Source: Bordetella genomosp. 13 (GTDB lineage: Bacteria > Pseudomonadota > Gammaproteobacteria > Burkholderiales > Burkholderiaceae_B). Taken from it: a DNA stretch of 64,000 nt. The translations under genes were made by a program, and so were the position numbers. Under the pieces are notes generated by a model. That model had not been told where the DNA came from. It made no database searches and saw only the letters and a list, made by a program, of their open reading frames with translations. The DNA is taken from assembly GCF_002119665.1 (NCBI RefSeq), contig NZ_CP021111.1, positions 5,208,001 to 5,272,000 of the forward strand, given 5' to 3'. Below, one piece after another: positions 17,497-27,589 of the stretch. Each line of letters opens with the position of its first letter. Position 1 is the stretch's first letter.

Positions 17497-19272
17497 CTAG
17501 CGAGGTCCGGCAATCCACCCCGGCGGCAAGCGGCGCGCCGGATCGCCCGTTTCCGTCGACTCGGTGGGCGTCGCCTGCCGGCTGCGCAACTGCGGCCCCG
17601 CGGCATCGGACGGAAAACGCGGACGGCCCGCGCATTCGGCATAGCGCGGCGCCGGCGCGCGGTCGCCCAGGAAGTAGTCGATCATGGGTCCGTCGACGCA
17701 ATCCTCGCCATACGGAAAAAGCCCGTGCTGGTAATCGCCCTTGATCAGCACGAGGCTGGCCCCAGGCAAAGACTTGAAAGTGCTGAGCGCGCCGTCCAGC
17801 GGCGTCAGGGGATCGAATTCGGAATGCAGCATCATCACCGGGCCGGGCAGCGTCAACGGCGGCATGGTCGCCACGGGACCGCCCCAGAATTCGCAGGGCT
17901 GGTAAGTCCGGTCGGGCCCCATGACGGGATAGCGGCTGGCATCTGCCCGTAGGCCGTCGGTCCAGTACTGCAGCCCGGGCATCGCGCTGGTGTTGCACTT
18001 GATCGCCCAGTACGCGGAATCCTCGCTGCCTATCACCTCGATCTCTTGCCGCGTCTCTTGCACCTTACGTTGCACGGCGGAGCCGGCCAACTGCGCGATG
18101 GCCTGGTTGCGCTGCGGATCCGTCGCGAAGACGCGGGCTTCGATGAGCGCGGGCCAGCCGTCATCGGACAGGCCCGGATGGGCCCGCGCAATGGCCGTGA
18201 TGCCGCGCAGCGCCGCGAGCACGTTGACGACGCCGTCGGCATAGCCCGGGTGGCCCAGGTCCGCATACAGGGCGGCCGACAAGGCCTCGCGCGCCCACAA
18301 CGGCGCATCGGGATAGATGGCCTGCACTTCGGCCACGTCGGCGCCCACGTCGACGGTATCGGCCTGCGCCGCCGCCCACGGCGCGATGATGCGATCGACC
18401 ACGTGCTGGGTCGCCGGCGCCGCGGCGTCGTCGAACAGGGGGCGCGGGAGGTTCATGTCCAATGCGCCGTCGAGCAGCATCTTGCCCACGCGCCCGGGGA
18501 ACAGGGCGGCGTACCAGGCGCCCAGCTGCGTGCCGTACGAGTATCCGACATAGTTCAGGCGCTCCTGGCCCAGCAGTTCACGGATCAGGTCCATGTCGCG
18601 TGCCGTGGCGTCGGTGTGGATCACGCGTGCGTGAGGGGCGGCGAGGCAGCCTTCGGCAAAGACGCGCGCGCTCTGGTGGACCAACGCGATGGCCGCGTCG
18701 TCGAGGGGATCGTGCAACGGGTCGCGGGCCGGGCCTGCCGGCACGGGCAGGCACTCGAACTGCGTGCTGCGGCCGACGCCGCGCGGCGAGAACCCCACCA
18801 TGTCGTAGCGCGCGGCCATCTCCTTGAAGCGGGCCGACACCGGATTGGCCGCGTCCGCCCGGCTAGCCAGGCGCGCAATCGATGCGCCGATGGCATAGCC
18901 GTCGCCGCCGGGACCGCCGGGGTTGAAGAGAATCGCGCCCAAGTGGCGCGCGCGGTCCGTACCCATTGCCTTCATCACGCCGACCTGCAGATCGCCGCCC
19001 GCGGGATCGGCATAGTCTGCAGGAACACGTATCGTCGTACAGCGCAGGGCGTCCGCGCCAAGCGCGGCGGTGGCGTCGGCGATCCTGTAGTCGGACGTGT
19101 CGCACCCGGTCCATTCCACATGCTGGCTGCGGTAGGCCGCCAGCGGATCGGCGGGCTCGCCCGCGTCATCACCAGCGGAGGAACGATCGTGGTCGTCGCC
19201 GCAGGCGGCGAGCAGCGCAAGCGCCAGCGCTCCGGCGGCCAGCGTCCATTGCCGGCGATGGGTCATCGACAT
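17497..19272 (-). CDS. TAP-like alpha/beta hydrolase lipoprotein
   Basis: The 591 aa secreted hydrolase begins with a lipoprotein-type signal, LALALLAAC (lipobox Cys about residue 24), then an alpha/beta hydrolase core with oxyanion NPGGPGGDG (about 117-125) and nucleophile elbow GYSYGT (Ser about 230). A TAP-like C-terminal domain contains the catalytic Asp in HSEFDPLTP and His in DYQHGLF. The Streptomyces relatives are tripeptidyl aminopeptidases and proline iminopeptidases. A role in periplasmic peptide breakdown is plausible, perhaps feeding the neighbouring transporter (inference). It is a single minus-strand gene convergent with livM. Confidence 0.85.
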   Translation of the reverse strand: MSMTHRRQWTLAAGALALALLAACGDDHDRSSAGDDAGEPADPLAAYRSQHVEWTGCDTSDYRIADATAALGADALRCTTIRVPADYADPAGGDLQVGVMKAMGTDRARHLGAILFNPGGPGGDGYAIGASIARLASRADAANPVSARFKEMAARYDMVGFSPRGVGRSTQFECLPVPAGPARDPLHDPLDDAAIALVHQSARVFAEGCLAAPHARVIHTDATARDMDLIRELLGQERLNYVGYSYGTQLGAWYAALFPGRVGKMLLDGALDMNLPRPLFDDAAAPATQHVVDRIIAPWAAAQADTVDVGADVAEVQAIYPDAPLWAREALSAALYADLGHPGYADGVVNVLAALRGITAIARAHPGLSDDGWPALIEARVFATDPQRNQAIAQLAGSAVQRKVQETRQEIEVIGSEDSAYWAIKCNTSAMPGLQYWTDGLRADASRYPVMGPDRTYQPCEFWGGPVATMPPLTLPGPVMMLHSEFDPLTPLDGALSTFKSLPGASLVLIKGDYQHGLFPYGEDCVDGPMIDYFLGDRAPAPRYAECAGRPRFPSDAAGPQLRSRQATPTESTETGDPARRLPPGWIAGPR

Positions 19273-19363
19273 GCCTCTCCTTCGGCCGACGGGAATGGCG
19301 GCACGGCGCGCAGTATAGGGCGCCGCCGCGACGCCATCAGGCGCGACGCGTTGCGGCAGTCAA

Positions 19364-19392
19364 TAAAAAAGCCGGAAGCTTGCGCTTCCGGC
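19364..19392 (-). terminator. Intrinsic terminator of the S10-type unit after rpsQ
   Basis: On the minus strand the stem GCCGGAAGC / GCTTCCGGC with a GCAA tetraloop is followed by six T residues. It lies about 57 bp after the rpsQ stop, so transcription of the S10-type unit ends here rather than running into rplN. Confidence 0.93.
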
Positions 19393-19448
19393 CCTTTGGT
19401 GCGGTGGCCGGGCGCGACGCCGTGCAGCGCCGCCCGCGCCAGCCTGCA

Positions 19449-19733
19449 TCAGATGATGCGGGCGGCTTCCACCAGGCGCACCACCGACCACGCCTTGGAG
19501 CGCGAGATGGGGCGGCCTTCGGCGATTTCGACCGTATCGCCTTCGTTGTACTGATTGGTCTCGTCGTGTGCCTTGTACTTGGCCGAGCGCATGACGATCT
19601 TGCCGTAGATGGGGTGCTTGACGCGGCGTTCGACCAGAACGACGACAGTCTTGTCCATCTTGTTGCTGACGACCTTGCCGACCAGCGTACGCTGGCGCTT
19701 GGCGACCTGGGTGGTTTGTTGGGTTTCGCTCAT
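19449..19733 (-). CDS. rpsQ: 30S ribosomal protein S17
   Basis: S17 is an OB-fold 16S rRNA-binding assembly protein. The 94 aa product starts MSETQQTTQ and contains [16 protein letters not shown]. An in-frame GTG 6 nt further upstream overlaps the rpmC stop, but the GGGAAG motif spaced for ATG 19733 favours that start. It is the last gene of the S10-type unit and is followed by a terminator. Confidence 0.96.
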   Translation of the reverse strand: MSETQQTTQVAKRQRTLVGKVVSNKMDKTVVVLVERRVKHPIYGKIVMRSAKYKAHDETNQYNEGDTVEIAEGRPISRSKAWSVVRLVEAARII

Positions 19734-19735
19734 TA

Positions 19736-19927
19736 TCACTTCCCTGCCTTCTCGGTCAGCAGAGTACGCACGCGCGCGATGTCGCGGCGGACGTTACGGA
19801 TCTGACTGGTGTTGGCAAGCTGCTGCGTGGCCTTCTGCATGCGCAGGCCGAATTGGGCCTTCAGCAGGCTTTCGAGCTCTTTGCCGAGCTCGGCGGCATC
19901 CTTCGAACGGAGTTCGCTGGCTTTCAT
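19736..19927 (-). CDS. rpmC: 50S ribosomal protein L29
   Basis: L29 is a helical-hairpin protein at the peptide exit tunnel, next to L23. The 63 aa product starts [20 protein letters not shown] and ends [10 protein letters not shown]. It lies 9 bp after rplP and abuts rpsQ. Confidence 0.96.
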   Translation of the reverse strand: MKASELRSKDAAELGKELESLLKAQFGLRMQKATQQLANTSQIRNVRRDIARVRTLLTEKAGK

Positions 19928-19936
19928 GTGGACTCC

Positions 19937-20353
<417 letters not shown>

Positions 20354-20355
20354 GG

Positions 20356-21159
20356 TTATTCTCCTTCGGGAGCCGGAGCCGCGTCCGCCTTGCGGGGACC
20401 ACCACGGCCACGACCACCGCCGCCACCAGGACGACCCGGGCGGTTGCCATCGGGACGGTCGCCACGGGGCGCACGACGCGGACGACGCTCTTCTTCACGC
20501 GGAGCGGCGGTTTCAGGGGGCAGCTCGCCATTGGCCAGCATGTCGCCCTTGTAGACCCACACCTTGATGCCGATCACACCGTAGGTGGTGTGGGCTTCGG
20601 AGGTGCCGTAGTCGATGTTCGCCTTCAGCGTGTGCAGCGGCACACGGCCTTCGCGGTACCACTCGGTACGCGCGATTTCGATGCCGTTCAGACGGCCCGA
20701 GCTCATGATCTTGATGCCCTGGGCGCCCAGGCGCATCGCGTTCTGCATGGCGCGCTTCATGGCGCGGCGGAACATGATGCGCTTTTCGAGCTGCTGCGAG
20801 ATCGAGTCGGCGATCAGCTGAGCGTCGGTTTCCGGCTTGCGGATTTCCTCGATGTTGACGTGCACGGGCACGCCCATCAGACGCTGCAGATCGCTCTTCA
20901 GGCCTTCGATGTCTTCGCCGCGCTTGCCGATCACCACACCCGGACGAGCCGAGTAGACGGTGATGCGGGCGTTCTTGGCGGGACGCTCGATGACCACGCG
21001 ACCGACGGAGGCGCTCTTGAGCTTCTTCTTCAGGTACTCGCGCACGCGGATGTCTTCGGCGAGCATGCCGCCGAAGGCCTTGTCGTCCGCATACCAACGC
21101 GAGGACCAGTTACGGGTGACCGCGAGACGGAACCCAGTGGGGTGAATTTTCTGACCCAT
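20356..21159 (-). CDS. rpsC: 30S ribosomal protein S3 with long C-terminal tail
   Basis: S3 forms the mRNA entry helicase site with S4 and S5. The 267 aa product has the KH domain ([14 protein letters not shown], about residues 73-86) and the S3 C-domain. It ends in an extra tail of about 50 residues rich in Arg, Pro and Gly ([15 protein letters not shown] and [10 protein letters not shown]). E. coli S3 is 233 aa; such tails are common in beta-proteobacteria and probably contact rRNA or mRNA. Confidence 0.97.
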   Translation of the reverse strand: MGQKIHPTGFRLAVTRNWSSRWYADDKAFGGMLAEDIRVREYLKKKLKSASVGRVVIERPAKNARITVYSARPGVVIGKRGEDIEGLKSDLQRLMGVPVHVNIEEIRKPETDAQLIADSISQQLEKRIMFRRAMKRAMQNAMRLGAQGIKIMSSGRLNGIEIARTEWYREGRVPLHTLKANIDYGTSEAHTTYGVIGIKVWVYKGDMLANGELPPETAAPREEERRPRRAPRGDRPDGNRPGRPGGGGGRGRGGPRKADAAPAPEGE

Positions 21160-21168
21160 CGTGACTCC

Positions 21169-21498
21169 TTAGGCTCCGACCTTGACCGTGATGTGGCAGG
21201 TCTGCTTCTCGATACGATTCCCGCGGCCCTTGGCGCGAGCCGAGAAGCGCTTCATCGACTGGGCCTTGTCCACGTAGATCGTGGTGACCTTCAGCTCGTC
21301 GATGTCGGCGCCGTCGTTGTGTTCGGCGTTGGCGATGGCGGACTCGACAGCCTTCTTCAGGATGCCGGCGGCCTTCTTCGGGGAGAACGTGAGGATGTTC
21401 AGCGCTTGAGCGACCGACTTGCCGCGGATCAGATCCGCGACCAGGCGCGTCTTCTGAGCGGAGATGTGAACCCCACGGATAATGGCAGTAGTTTCCAT
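21169..21498 (-). CDS. rplV: 50S ribosomal protein L22
   Basis: L22 lines the exit tunnel with its beta-hairpin. The 109 aa product contains [20 protein letters not shown] (about residues 14-33) and the C-terminal hairpin segment [15 protein letters not shown]. The hairpin length looks normal, with no macrolide-resistance type duplication or deletion. It lies 3 bp after rpsS. Confidence 0.97.
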   Translation of the reverse strand: METTAIIRGVHISAQKTRLVADLIRGKSVAQALNILTFSPKKAAGILKKAVESAIANAEHNDGADIDELKVTTIYVDKAQSMKRFSARAKGRGNRIEKQTCHITVKVGA

Positions 21499-21501
21499 CG
21501 C

Positions 21502-21777
21502 TTACCTCTTCGACTTCTTGTCGGCGGCGTGACCCTTGAACGTACGGGTCAGCGCGAATTCGCCGAGCTTGTGGCCGACCATGTTCTCGTTGATGTACAC
21601 GGGAACGTGTTGCTTGCCGTTGTGCACGGCAATGGTCAGACCGATGAACTCGGGCAGGATCGTGGAACGGCGCGACCAGGTCTTGATCGGCTTCTTGTCT
21701 TTGCCCGCGACGGCGGTGTCCACCTTCTTGATGAGGTGGGCATCGACGAACGGGCCCTTCTTGATCGAACGTGACAT
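21502..21777 (-). CDS. rpsS: 30S ribosomal protein S19
   Basis: S19 is a 30S head protein that contacts S13 and the 50S bridge. The 91 aa product starts [15 protein letters not shown] and has the signature [19 protein letters not shown] in the middle. It lies between rplB (12 bp gap) and rplV. Confidence 0.97.
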   Translation of the reverse strand: MSRSIKKGPFVDAHLIKKVDTAVAGKDKKPIKTWSRRSTILPEFIGLTIAVHNGKQHVPVYINENMVGHKLGEFALTRTFKGHAADKKSKR

Positions 21778-21789
21778 AGTGTTCGCCTC

Positions 21790-22617
21790 TTACTTGCGCT
21801 TGCGCCGTTGGACGATCATGTTGTTCGTCCGCTTGTTGCGACGGGTCTTGAAGCCCTTCGCCGGGGTACCCCACGGGCTGACCGGCTCGCGAGCTTCGCC
21901 GGTACGACCCTCGCCGCCACCGTGCGGGTGGTCGATCGGGTTCATGGCCACGCCGCGAACCGTCGGGCGGACACCGCGCCAACGCATCGCACCGGCCTTG
22001 CCGATCTGGCGCAGGCTGTGTTCTTCATTGCCCACTTCGCCGATGGTGGCGCGGCACTCGATGTGCACGCGGCGCACTTCACCGGAGCGCAGGCGGACCT
22101 GGGCGTACGTGCCTTCGCGAGCCAGCAGCACCGCGGACGCACCGGCCGAACGCGCCATCTGGGCGCCCTTGCCGGGGATCATCTCGATGCAGTGGATCGT
22201 GGTACCGACCGGGATGTTGCGGATCGGCAGCGTGTTGCCGGCGCGGATCGGGGCTTCGATGCCCGAGATCAGCGTGGCGCCCACTTCCAGGCCGCGCGGA
22301 GCGATGATGTAGCGACGCTCGCCGTCGGCGTAGCACAGCAGAGCGATGTGCGCCGTACGGTTGGGGTCGTACTCGAGACGCTCGACCTTGGCGGGGATGC
22401 CGTCCTTGTTGCGACGGAAGTCCACGATGCGGTAGTGCTGCTTGTGACCGCCGCCCTTGTGGCGAACCGTGATGTGGCCGTTGTTGTTACGGCCCGAGCC
22501 ACGGGTCTGCTTCTCGATCAGCGAGGCGACCGGCGCGCCCTTGTGCAGGGACGCGTTGACCACCTTGACCATGCCGCGACGGCCGGCCGAGGTCGGTTTT
22601 ACTTTAACGAGGGCCAT
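21790..22617 (-). CDS. rplB: 50S ribosomal protein L2
   Basis: L2 is essential for subunit association and peptidyl-transferase assembly. The 275 aa product has the OB and SH3-like domains and the C-terminal signature [14 protein letters not shown] (about residues 225-238), including the conserved His. It starts immediately at the end of rplW, with no intergenic base. Confidence 0.97.
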   Translation of the reverse strand: MALVKVKPTSAGRRGMVKVVNASLHKGAPVASLIEKQTRGSGRNNNGHITVRHKGGGHKQHYRIVDFRRNKDGIPAKVERLEYDPNRTAHIALLCYADGERRYIIAPRGLEVGATLISGIEAPIRAGNTLPIRNIPVGTTIHCIEMIPGKGAQMARSAGASAVLLAREGTYAQVRLRSGEVRRVHIECRATIGEVGNEEHSLRQIGKAGAMRWRGVRPTVRGVAMNPIDHPHGGGEGRTGEAREPVSPWGTPAKGFKTRRNKRTNNMIVQRRKRK

Positions 22618-22914
22618 TTACTTCACCTCCGCAAAGTCGATTTCCTGGCCTTCCACGAGGGAGACGTAGGCCTTGCGCTCGCTGCGGCGGCGGCCGACGA
22701 AACGGCCGAAGCGCTTGACTTTGCCCTTACGGTTGAGCACCTGCACGGACTCGACCTGCACCTTGAACAGCAGTTCGACGGCAGCCTTGATTTCCGGCTT
22801 GGTAGCGTCAGCCACGACACGGAAAGCGACTTGCTGATATTTCTCGGCGACGAAAGTGGCCTTTTCGGTCACTACCGGAGCCAGAATGACTTGCATCAAG
22901 CGTTCGGCGTTCAT
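22618..22914 (-). CDS. rplW: 50S ribosomal protein L23
   Basis: L23 sits at the tunnel exit and docks trigger factor and SRP. The 98 aa product contains [20 protein letters not shown] (about residues 14-33) and the [16 protein letters not shown] tail motif. It overlaps the rplD stop by 4 bp (ATGA), showing translational coupling. Confidence 0.97.
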   Translation of the reverse strand: MNAERLMQVILAPVVTEKATFVAEKYQQVAFRVVADATKPEIKAAVELLFKVQVESVQVLNRKGKVKRFGRFVGRRRSERKAYVSLVEGQEIDFAEVK

Positions 22915-23531
22915 CCCAGCATCTCCTCGAGTTGAGCGATGGCCGGCTTGGTGATCAGCACTTTCTTGTAGTGGATCAGCGACAACGGATCGGCATAACG
23001 GGGCTCGACCACGGCAACGTGCGGCAGGTTGCGGGTGGCGAGGTAAACATTTTCATCGACGGCGTCGGTGATGATCAGCACCGACTCCAGGCCCAGGCTC
23101 TTCAGCTTGGCGGCAGCCAGCTTGGTCTTGGGCGATTCGAGCGCGAACGAGTCGACGACGGCGATGCGGTCTTCGCGAGCCAGCTGCGACAGGATCGAGC
23201 GGATCCCGGCGCGGTACATCTTCTTGTTGACCTTCTGGCTGAAGTTCTCTTCGGGCGAATTCGGGAAAATCCGGCCACCCCCACGCCACAGCGGCGACGA
23301 GGTCATACCGGCGCGAGCGCGGCCGGTACCCTTCTGGCGCCAGGGCTTCTTGGTGGTGTGCTTGACTTCGGCGCGGTCCTTCTGGGCGCGGTTGCCGCTG
23401 CGGGCGTTGGCCTGATAGGCCACCACGACCTGGTGAACCAGGGCTTCGTTGAAGTCGCGACCGAAGATGGTGTCGGGTGCGCTGAACGTTTCAGCGGCCT
23501 GACCTTGGTCGTTCAGGAGCTTGAGATCCAT
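22911..23531 (-). CDS. rplD: 50S ribosomal protein L4
   Basis: L4 extends into the exit tunnel and, in E. coli, represses the S10 operon by acting on the leader upstream of rpsJ. The 206 aa product contains [25 protein letters not shown] loop residues (about 65-85). Here the S10-type unit starts at rplC, not rpsJ, so the E. coli-type leader control would have to sit upstream of rplC. Confidence 0.97.
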   Translation of the reverse strand: MDLKLLNDQGQAAETFSAPDTIFGRDFNEALVHQVVVAYQANARSGNRAQKDRAEVKHTTKKPWRQKGTGRARAGMTSSPLWRGGGRIFPNSPEENFSQKVNKKMYRAGIRSILSQLAREDRIAVVDSFALESPKTKLAAAKLKSLGLESVLIITDAVDENVYLATRNLPHVAVVEPRYADPLSLIHYKKVLITKPAIAQLEEMLG

Positions 23532-23536
23532 GTTGC

Positions 23537-24232
23537 TTACGCCCCCTTCTTGGCCGTCGTGATGTTCTTCACGGCCGGACGCACGATGACATCGCCACCG
23601 GCGTGGCCGGGAACGGCGCCCTTGACGAGCAGCAGGCCGCGCTCGGCGTCGACGCGCACCACGTCCAGGTTCTGGACGGTGCGGGTGACGTCACCGAGGT
23701 GACCCGACATGCGCTTGCCGGGGAAGATGCGGCCGGGATCCTGCGCCTGGCCGATCGAGCCGGGCACGCGGTGCGAACGCGAGTTACCGTGCGACGCGCG
23801 CTGCGAACCGAAGTGGTGGCGCTTGATCGTACCGGCGAAACCCTTACCGATGGTGGTGCCCGTGACGTCGACCTGCTGGCCGGCTTCGAACACGGATTCC
23901 ACGGCAACCACGGCGCCGGCCGAGAACTCGGCGGCACGGGCGGGATCCAGGCGGAATTCTTTGAGGATGCTGCCGGCTTCGATACCGGCTTTTGCATAGT
24001 GGCCGGTCTGGGCCTTCGCAACGCGCGAAGCGCGGCGAGTGCCGTAGGCCAGCTGGACGGCGGCGTAGCCGTCGACTTCAGGCGACTTGACCTGAGCCAC
24101 GCGGTTGTTGGACACGTCCAGCACGGTCACGGGGATGGATTCGCCATCTTCCGTGAAAATGCGGGTCATGCCGACCTTGCGGCCCACCAGGCCCAGCCGA
24201 TGGGCGGCCGGCGTGGGTGTCGGATTCGACAT
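23537..24232 (-). CDS. rplC: 50S ribosomal protein L3
   Basis: L3 is an early 50S assembly protein that reaches the peptidyl-transferase centre. The 231 aa product has [14 protein letters not shown] at its N-terminus and the loop [20 protein letters not shown] (about residues 147-166). Its central Gln is the usual site of PrmB methylation (family knowledge). An upstream in-frame ATG exists at 24244, but a GGAG 7 nt before 24232 favours MSNPTP. It is the first gene of the S10-type unit. Confidence 0.96.
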   Translation of the reverse strand: MSNPTPTPAAHRLGLVGRKVGMTRIFTEDGESIPVTVLDVSNNRVAQVKSPEVDGYAAVQLAYGTRRASRVAKAQTGHYAKAGIEAGSILKEFRLDPARAAEFSAGAVVAVESVFEAGQQVDVTGTTIGKGFAGTIKRHHFGSQRASHGNSRSHRVPGSIGQAQDPGRIFPGKRMSGHLGDVTRTVQNLDVVRVDAERGLLLVKGAVPGHAGGDVIVRPAVKNITTAKKGA

Positions 24233-24435
24233 CGTTTTCTCCATTCCCGACTGCGATTGGTCGGGGCTAATCGGACAAGGGTAAAGGCTCTTGCCCTACA
24301 AAGTTACGTTTCCGGCGGATCCGAAGACCGGAGCCTGCCGGCCGATCCGCCTAGTCCGCCGAGGATTGCGGGCGATGCGGAAAGGGCCCGTGGTGTTACC
24401 CACGCATAGGCCATGCCAAAAATGGCAAGCTTCGG
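24233..24435 (-). promoter_or_regulatory. Leader of the rplC (S10-type) unit
   Basis: About 195 nt of untranslated RNA are predicted between the promoter at 24436-24464 and rplC. It includes a hairpin directly before the ribosome-binding site (CCCGAC 24246-24251 paired with GTCGGG 24260-24265). A second short inverted repeat (TGCCA / TGGCA, near 24414-24427) lies near the transcription start. It could host L4-type feedback, but I cannot show the fold. Confidence 0.4.
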
Positions 24436-24464
24436 ATAGTAGCATGGGGTAGAGGCGGTTGCAA
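24436..24464 (-). promoter_or_regulatory. Sigma70-type promoter for the rplC (S10-type) unit
   Basis: On the minus strand TTGCAA (24459-24464), a 17 nt spacer and TACTAT (24436-24441) make a strong promoter candidate pointing to rplC. It supplies transcription downstream of accessory block B. Confidence 0.75.
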
Positions 24465-24843
24465 GCTGCGGGCAACTATGGCAAGGCCGGGCTGCAGTTT
24501 GCGGACAACAGGGGCCTGGCGGATGGTCGATGGAGCAAGCCCGCGCCATGGGAAAGGATGGAAACCGACGCCGCGGCGCCCCTTTCGAGGCGCCGTCATG
24601 CGCGTGCGCGGCCAGAAGGGCGCGACCGCCCGACCACGCCACGCCGGCCCTCTTCGAATAACCGCCGCCCGCTATATACCCATCTGCCGCGATCGGCAGA
24701 AACATATCCGGAGCGTTTGAAACAAACAATAAATAGCGCCGTATCGCCGCGTCATGCGTTGGTAACATGCGCTCGGCAACTCTGCCGCTTAATTGAATAT
24801 CAAGAATATACGGGGTGGGTGCTGCGGGCCCCGTCGGGCCAAT
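24465..24843 (+). other. Upstream region of vgrG
   Basis: This 379 bp non-coding stretch includes an AT-rich island (about 24700-24815) in otherwise GC-rich DNA, with several TATA-like hexamers and a CTGCCG / CGGCAG inverted repeat near 24690-24706. No -35/-10 pair with acceptable spacing and no sigma54-type GG-GC element convinced me. The vgrG promoter probably lies here but remains unassigned. Confidence 0.4.
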
Positions 24844-26997
24844 ATGTCTTTGAATGCAGAACTATCGGGTGTATTGAACCGGGACCGACAGATCTCGGTC
24901 TCGGTCGGAGCGGAGCGCACGGCGTTCCTGTTCGATGCCATGCAGGGCTCGGACGGCATTTCCACCTTGTCCGAATACCGGGTGCGCCTTCTGCATCGTT
25001 CCATGCAGGTGGACGTGGGCGGCCTGCTGGGCAAGCCGCTGACCATGACCATACAGACGGCCGCCACGCCCCGATATATCAATGGCGTGATCGCCAGCTT
25101 TGCATTGGTGGGTCAGCAAGGCGACGTGGATCGCTATGTCGTATACGAAGCCGTGGTAGTGCCCTGGCTGTGGCTGGCCACTCATAAAAGAGAATTCCGG
25201 ATCTACCAGAACCAGTCGGTGCCGGACACCATCAAACAGGTGCTCACGCCTTACGGCTATACGTTCGAGTTCGATCTGGCGGAGAGTTACGAGCCGCGCG
25301 TCTACTGCGTGCAGTACGACGAGACCGATTTCCAGTTCGTCAGCAGACTGCTCGAAGCGGAAGGCATTCACTACTACTTCCGGCACGACGAAGACAAGCA
25401 CACCCTGGTGATGAGCGACGAGGTGCAGAGCCACAAGGCAGTGGCCGGGTACGAGCAGGTGCCCTATTTCACCGAGGACAAACTGACAGTGCCCCGGCAG
25501 GACCATATGACGCGGGTGGCGGTGTACCAGGACTTGCGGCCTGGGCGGTATACGACGAACGACTATAACTTCGTCACCCCGAACGCGGACCTGAAGGCGC
25601 GGCAGCAGATCAAGCTCGAGCACGAACACAGCGAGGCAGAGGTGTATGAGTGGCCGGGCAACTACGGCGAGGGCCCGTTGGGCGAGCGCTATGCTCGCCA
25701 ACGCATGCAGGAGCAGCATCACGTGCGCGACACGCGCACCTTGCTCGGCACGGCTAGAGGCGTGGCCACCGGCTCGCTGTTCAGCCTGATCGGCTGCCCG
25801 CGCGCGGAAGAAGATCGGGAATACCTGGTGCTGGCCACGCGCTACGACCTGAAGGGAAACAACTACCACTCCGTGAACGGCGAGGCTGGATCCAGCGGCC
25901 ACAGATGCCAGTTCACCTGGACCGTGCAGGATGCGAAGCTGCCATTCCGGCCGCCCAGGATCACGGAGAAGCCTCGCACCAAAGGCCCGCAGACCGCGGT
26001 AGTGGTCGGCCCGCAGGGCAAGGAAATCTGGACTGACGAGTACGGCCGGGTGAAAGTGCATTTCCACTGGGACCGCTACGACAACCGGGACGAGAACAGC
26101 TCGTGCTGGATCCGCGTGTCGAGCAGCTGGGCAAGCGGCAACTTCGGCGCAATCCAGGTGCCCCGGATCGGCGACGAGGTGATCGTGGATTTCCTGAATG
26201 GAGATCCGGATTATCCGATCATCACCGGCCGGGTATACAACGCGGCGAAAATGCCGCCCTGGAAGCTGCCCGAGAACGAAACGCAGATGGGCATCTACTC
26301 GCGCTCCAGTCCGGGCGGCAACTATCACACGGCCAATGCGCTCCGATTCGAGGACAAGGCCGGGCATGAGGAGATCTACATCCTCGCGCAGAAGGATCGC
26401 AACGAGAAGACCAAGAACAACCACACCGAACGGATCGACAACAACTGGGTCCAGTCCGTGGGGCATCACAAGGCCATCGAGGTAGATGGCAATCACAGCG
26501 AGTCGGTGCATGGAAACATGACCCTGCACGTGGGCCCCAGCGGCGTGGGCAGGGTGCTGACCGACTCGTTCCGCAAGCTGGTGGAAGGCATCGCCGACGT
26601 GGCCAAGTCGCTGCCCATACCGGGCATCAATCAACTGGGACGCGGCGTCTATTCGCTATTTGCGGACCAGGCCATCAACGAGGCCACCGCCGGCGTGAAG
26701 ACCCAGTTCGTCGGGTTGACGAAGACGGTCACGGTAGGCGGCACCATCGTCGAAAGCGCGGGCCACTCCATACAGTTCACGTCAGGCTCGCATTTCTCGG
26801 CGGATGCCGCGAACACCGTTTCCCTGACCTCGAATGGCGAGTTCCATGTGCAGGTCGGCAAATCGGAACTGCGGTTGACCGCCGACGGTTTCATCAGGCT
26901 GAGCGGAGATACGCTCTTCCTAAATTTCGAGAACGGCATCGAAATGCAGGCCACGAACGAGATTGCACTGTCTTCCAAGAAGATCAATCTGAACTGA
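24844..26997 (+). CDS. vgrG: Type VI secretion spike protein VgrG
   Basis: This 717 aa VgrG forms the trimeric tip of the T6SS tube. The N-terminal gp27-like part covers about residues 1-360, with the typical ETDFQFVSRLLEAEGIHYYF at about 156-175. The gp5-like OB domain spans about 380-480 (GRVKVHFHWDRYD, then SSWASGNFGAIQVPRIGDEV). Residues about 555-620 hold a predominantly helical insertion (TDSFRKLVEGIADVAKSL) within the beta-rich tail before the final repeats. I see no enzymatic C-terminal domain, so it probably carries separate cargo. ATG 24844 (MSLNAEL) fits the family; the frame is open about 50 bp upstream. No T6SS structural genes are in the window, so this is an orphan vgrG island. 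Confidence 0.93.
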   Translation: MSLNAELSGVLNRDRQISVSVGAERTAFLFDAMQGSDGISTLSEYRVRLLHRSMQVDVGGLLGKPLTMTIQTAATPRYINGVIASFALVGQQGDVDRYVVYEAVVVPWLWLATHKREFRIYQNQSVPDTIKQVLTPYGYTFEFDLAESYEPRVYCVQYDETDFQFVSRLLEAEGIHYYFRHDEDKHTLVMSDEVQSHKAVAGYEQVPYFTEDKLTVPRQDHMTRVAVYQDLRPGRYTTNDYNFVTPNADLKARQQIKLEHEHSEAEVYEWPGNYGEGPLGERYARQRMQEQHHVRDTRTLLGTARGVATGSLFSLIGCPRAEEDREYLVLATRYDLKGNNYHSVNGEAGSSGHRCQFTWTVQDAKLPFRPPRITEKPRTKGPQTAVVVGPQGKEIWTDEYGRVKVHFHWDRYDNRDENSSCWIRVSSSWASGNFGAIQVPRIGDEVIVDFLNGDPDYPIITGRVYNAAKMPPWKLPENETQMGIYSRSSPGGNYHTANALRFEDKAGHEEIYILAQKDRNEKTKNNHTERIDNNWVQSVGHHKAIEVDGNHSESVHGNMTLHVGPSGVGRVLTDSFRKLVEGIADVAKSLPIPGINQLGRGVYSLFADQAINEATAGVKTQFVGLTKTVTVGGTIVESAGHSIQFTSGSHFSADAANTVSLTSNGEFHVQVGKSELRLTADGFIRLSGDTLFLNFENGIEMQATNEIALSSKKINLN

Positions 26998-27003
26998 TTT
27001 TTT

Positions 27004-27477
27004 ATGATTCTCAATAAAAGACAGTTTGTCTTGTCCGGGGCAACACTATTGATCGTGTTGGCCGCGCTGGCCGTGGCATCGATCCTGTTCGGCGAGAGAC
27101 GCAAGCCGCCGCTCGCTTCTGCTGACGGCCACCTTTCCTGCGACAGCACGCAGTACCTGGAATACAACAAGATCATGGCGGCCGCCGGAGAGATGACGGT
27201 TGGCAGACAGGTGGGCTCGGGCACTCGCGAGCAGCAGCAACGGATGCTCGACGCCTTCCAGGCGCTGGCGCTACCGAAGGAGAAGAGCGTGATTGCCGCA
27301 GGTCACTTCCCGACGGGCAAGCTGTACGTGACCACATGCGAGAACGAGAGATGCACGTTCGACGAAATGGGAACACCGAGGCGGACCTGCGGAAGGGAGA
27401 ATTGGGACGATTGTCCATATCTCGCGATGCAGTTCAGGGAAAAGAGATATTGCCTTCTGCAACCAGCGGATCAATGA
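27004..27477 (+). CDS. Membrane-anchored Cys-rich protein, paralogue 1 (candidate T6SS immunity)
   Basis: The 157 aa protein of unknown family has an N-terminal hydrophobic segment (about residues 10-30) that looks like a signal anchor and a periplasmic domain with six Cys (46, 112, 117, 129, 137, 150). By hand alignment without gaps it is identical to the second copy at 27576 at about 99 of 157 positions, including all six Cys. Starting 6 bp after vgrG, it is in the vgrG transcription unit. Tandem duplicated, small, anchored proteins in a vgrG island suggest immunity proteins against a periplasm-acting effector (inference). An adaptor role is possible. Confidence 0.7.
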   Translation: MILNKRQFVLSGATLLIVLAALAVASILFGERRKPPLASADGHLSCDSTQYLEYNKIMAAAGEMTVGRQVGSGTREQQQRMLDAFQALALPKEKSVIAAGHFPTGKLYVTTCENERCTFDEMGTPRRTCGRENWDDCPYLAMQFREKRYCLLQPADQ

Positions 27478-27478
27478 C

Positions 27479-27589
27479 ATGAGCAATACCACATACCCGT
27501 TCGGCGACGCAGCGGGCGAACCCGTAAGGCGCCTGTCCGGCACCCTCTTCCAAGACTCAACCACGACCGATTTCCATGATTCTGAATAA
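27479..27589 (+). pseudogene. Vestigial start of a gene related to the one at 28051
   Basis: Directly after paralogue 1 a 36-codon frame begins MSNTTYPFGDA and stops at 27587. The corresponding position after paralogue 2 is the start of the 275 aa gene, MSSSDFPFGND, with the same TGAC-ATGAGCA junction. Only about the first 11 codons match; the rest has diverged or been deleted. It reads as a remnant from tandem duplication of a two-gene unit, and it overlaps the start of paralogue 2. Confidence 0.55.

Noticed and set aside
24304..24768. A 154-codon minus-strand frame upstream of rplC
   Set aside because: It covers the predicted rplC promoter and leader, shows no family features, and has mixed composition.
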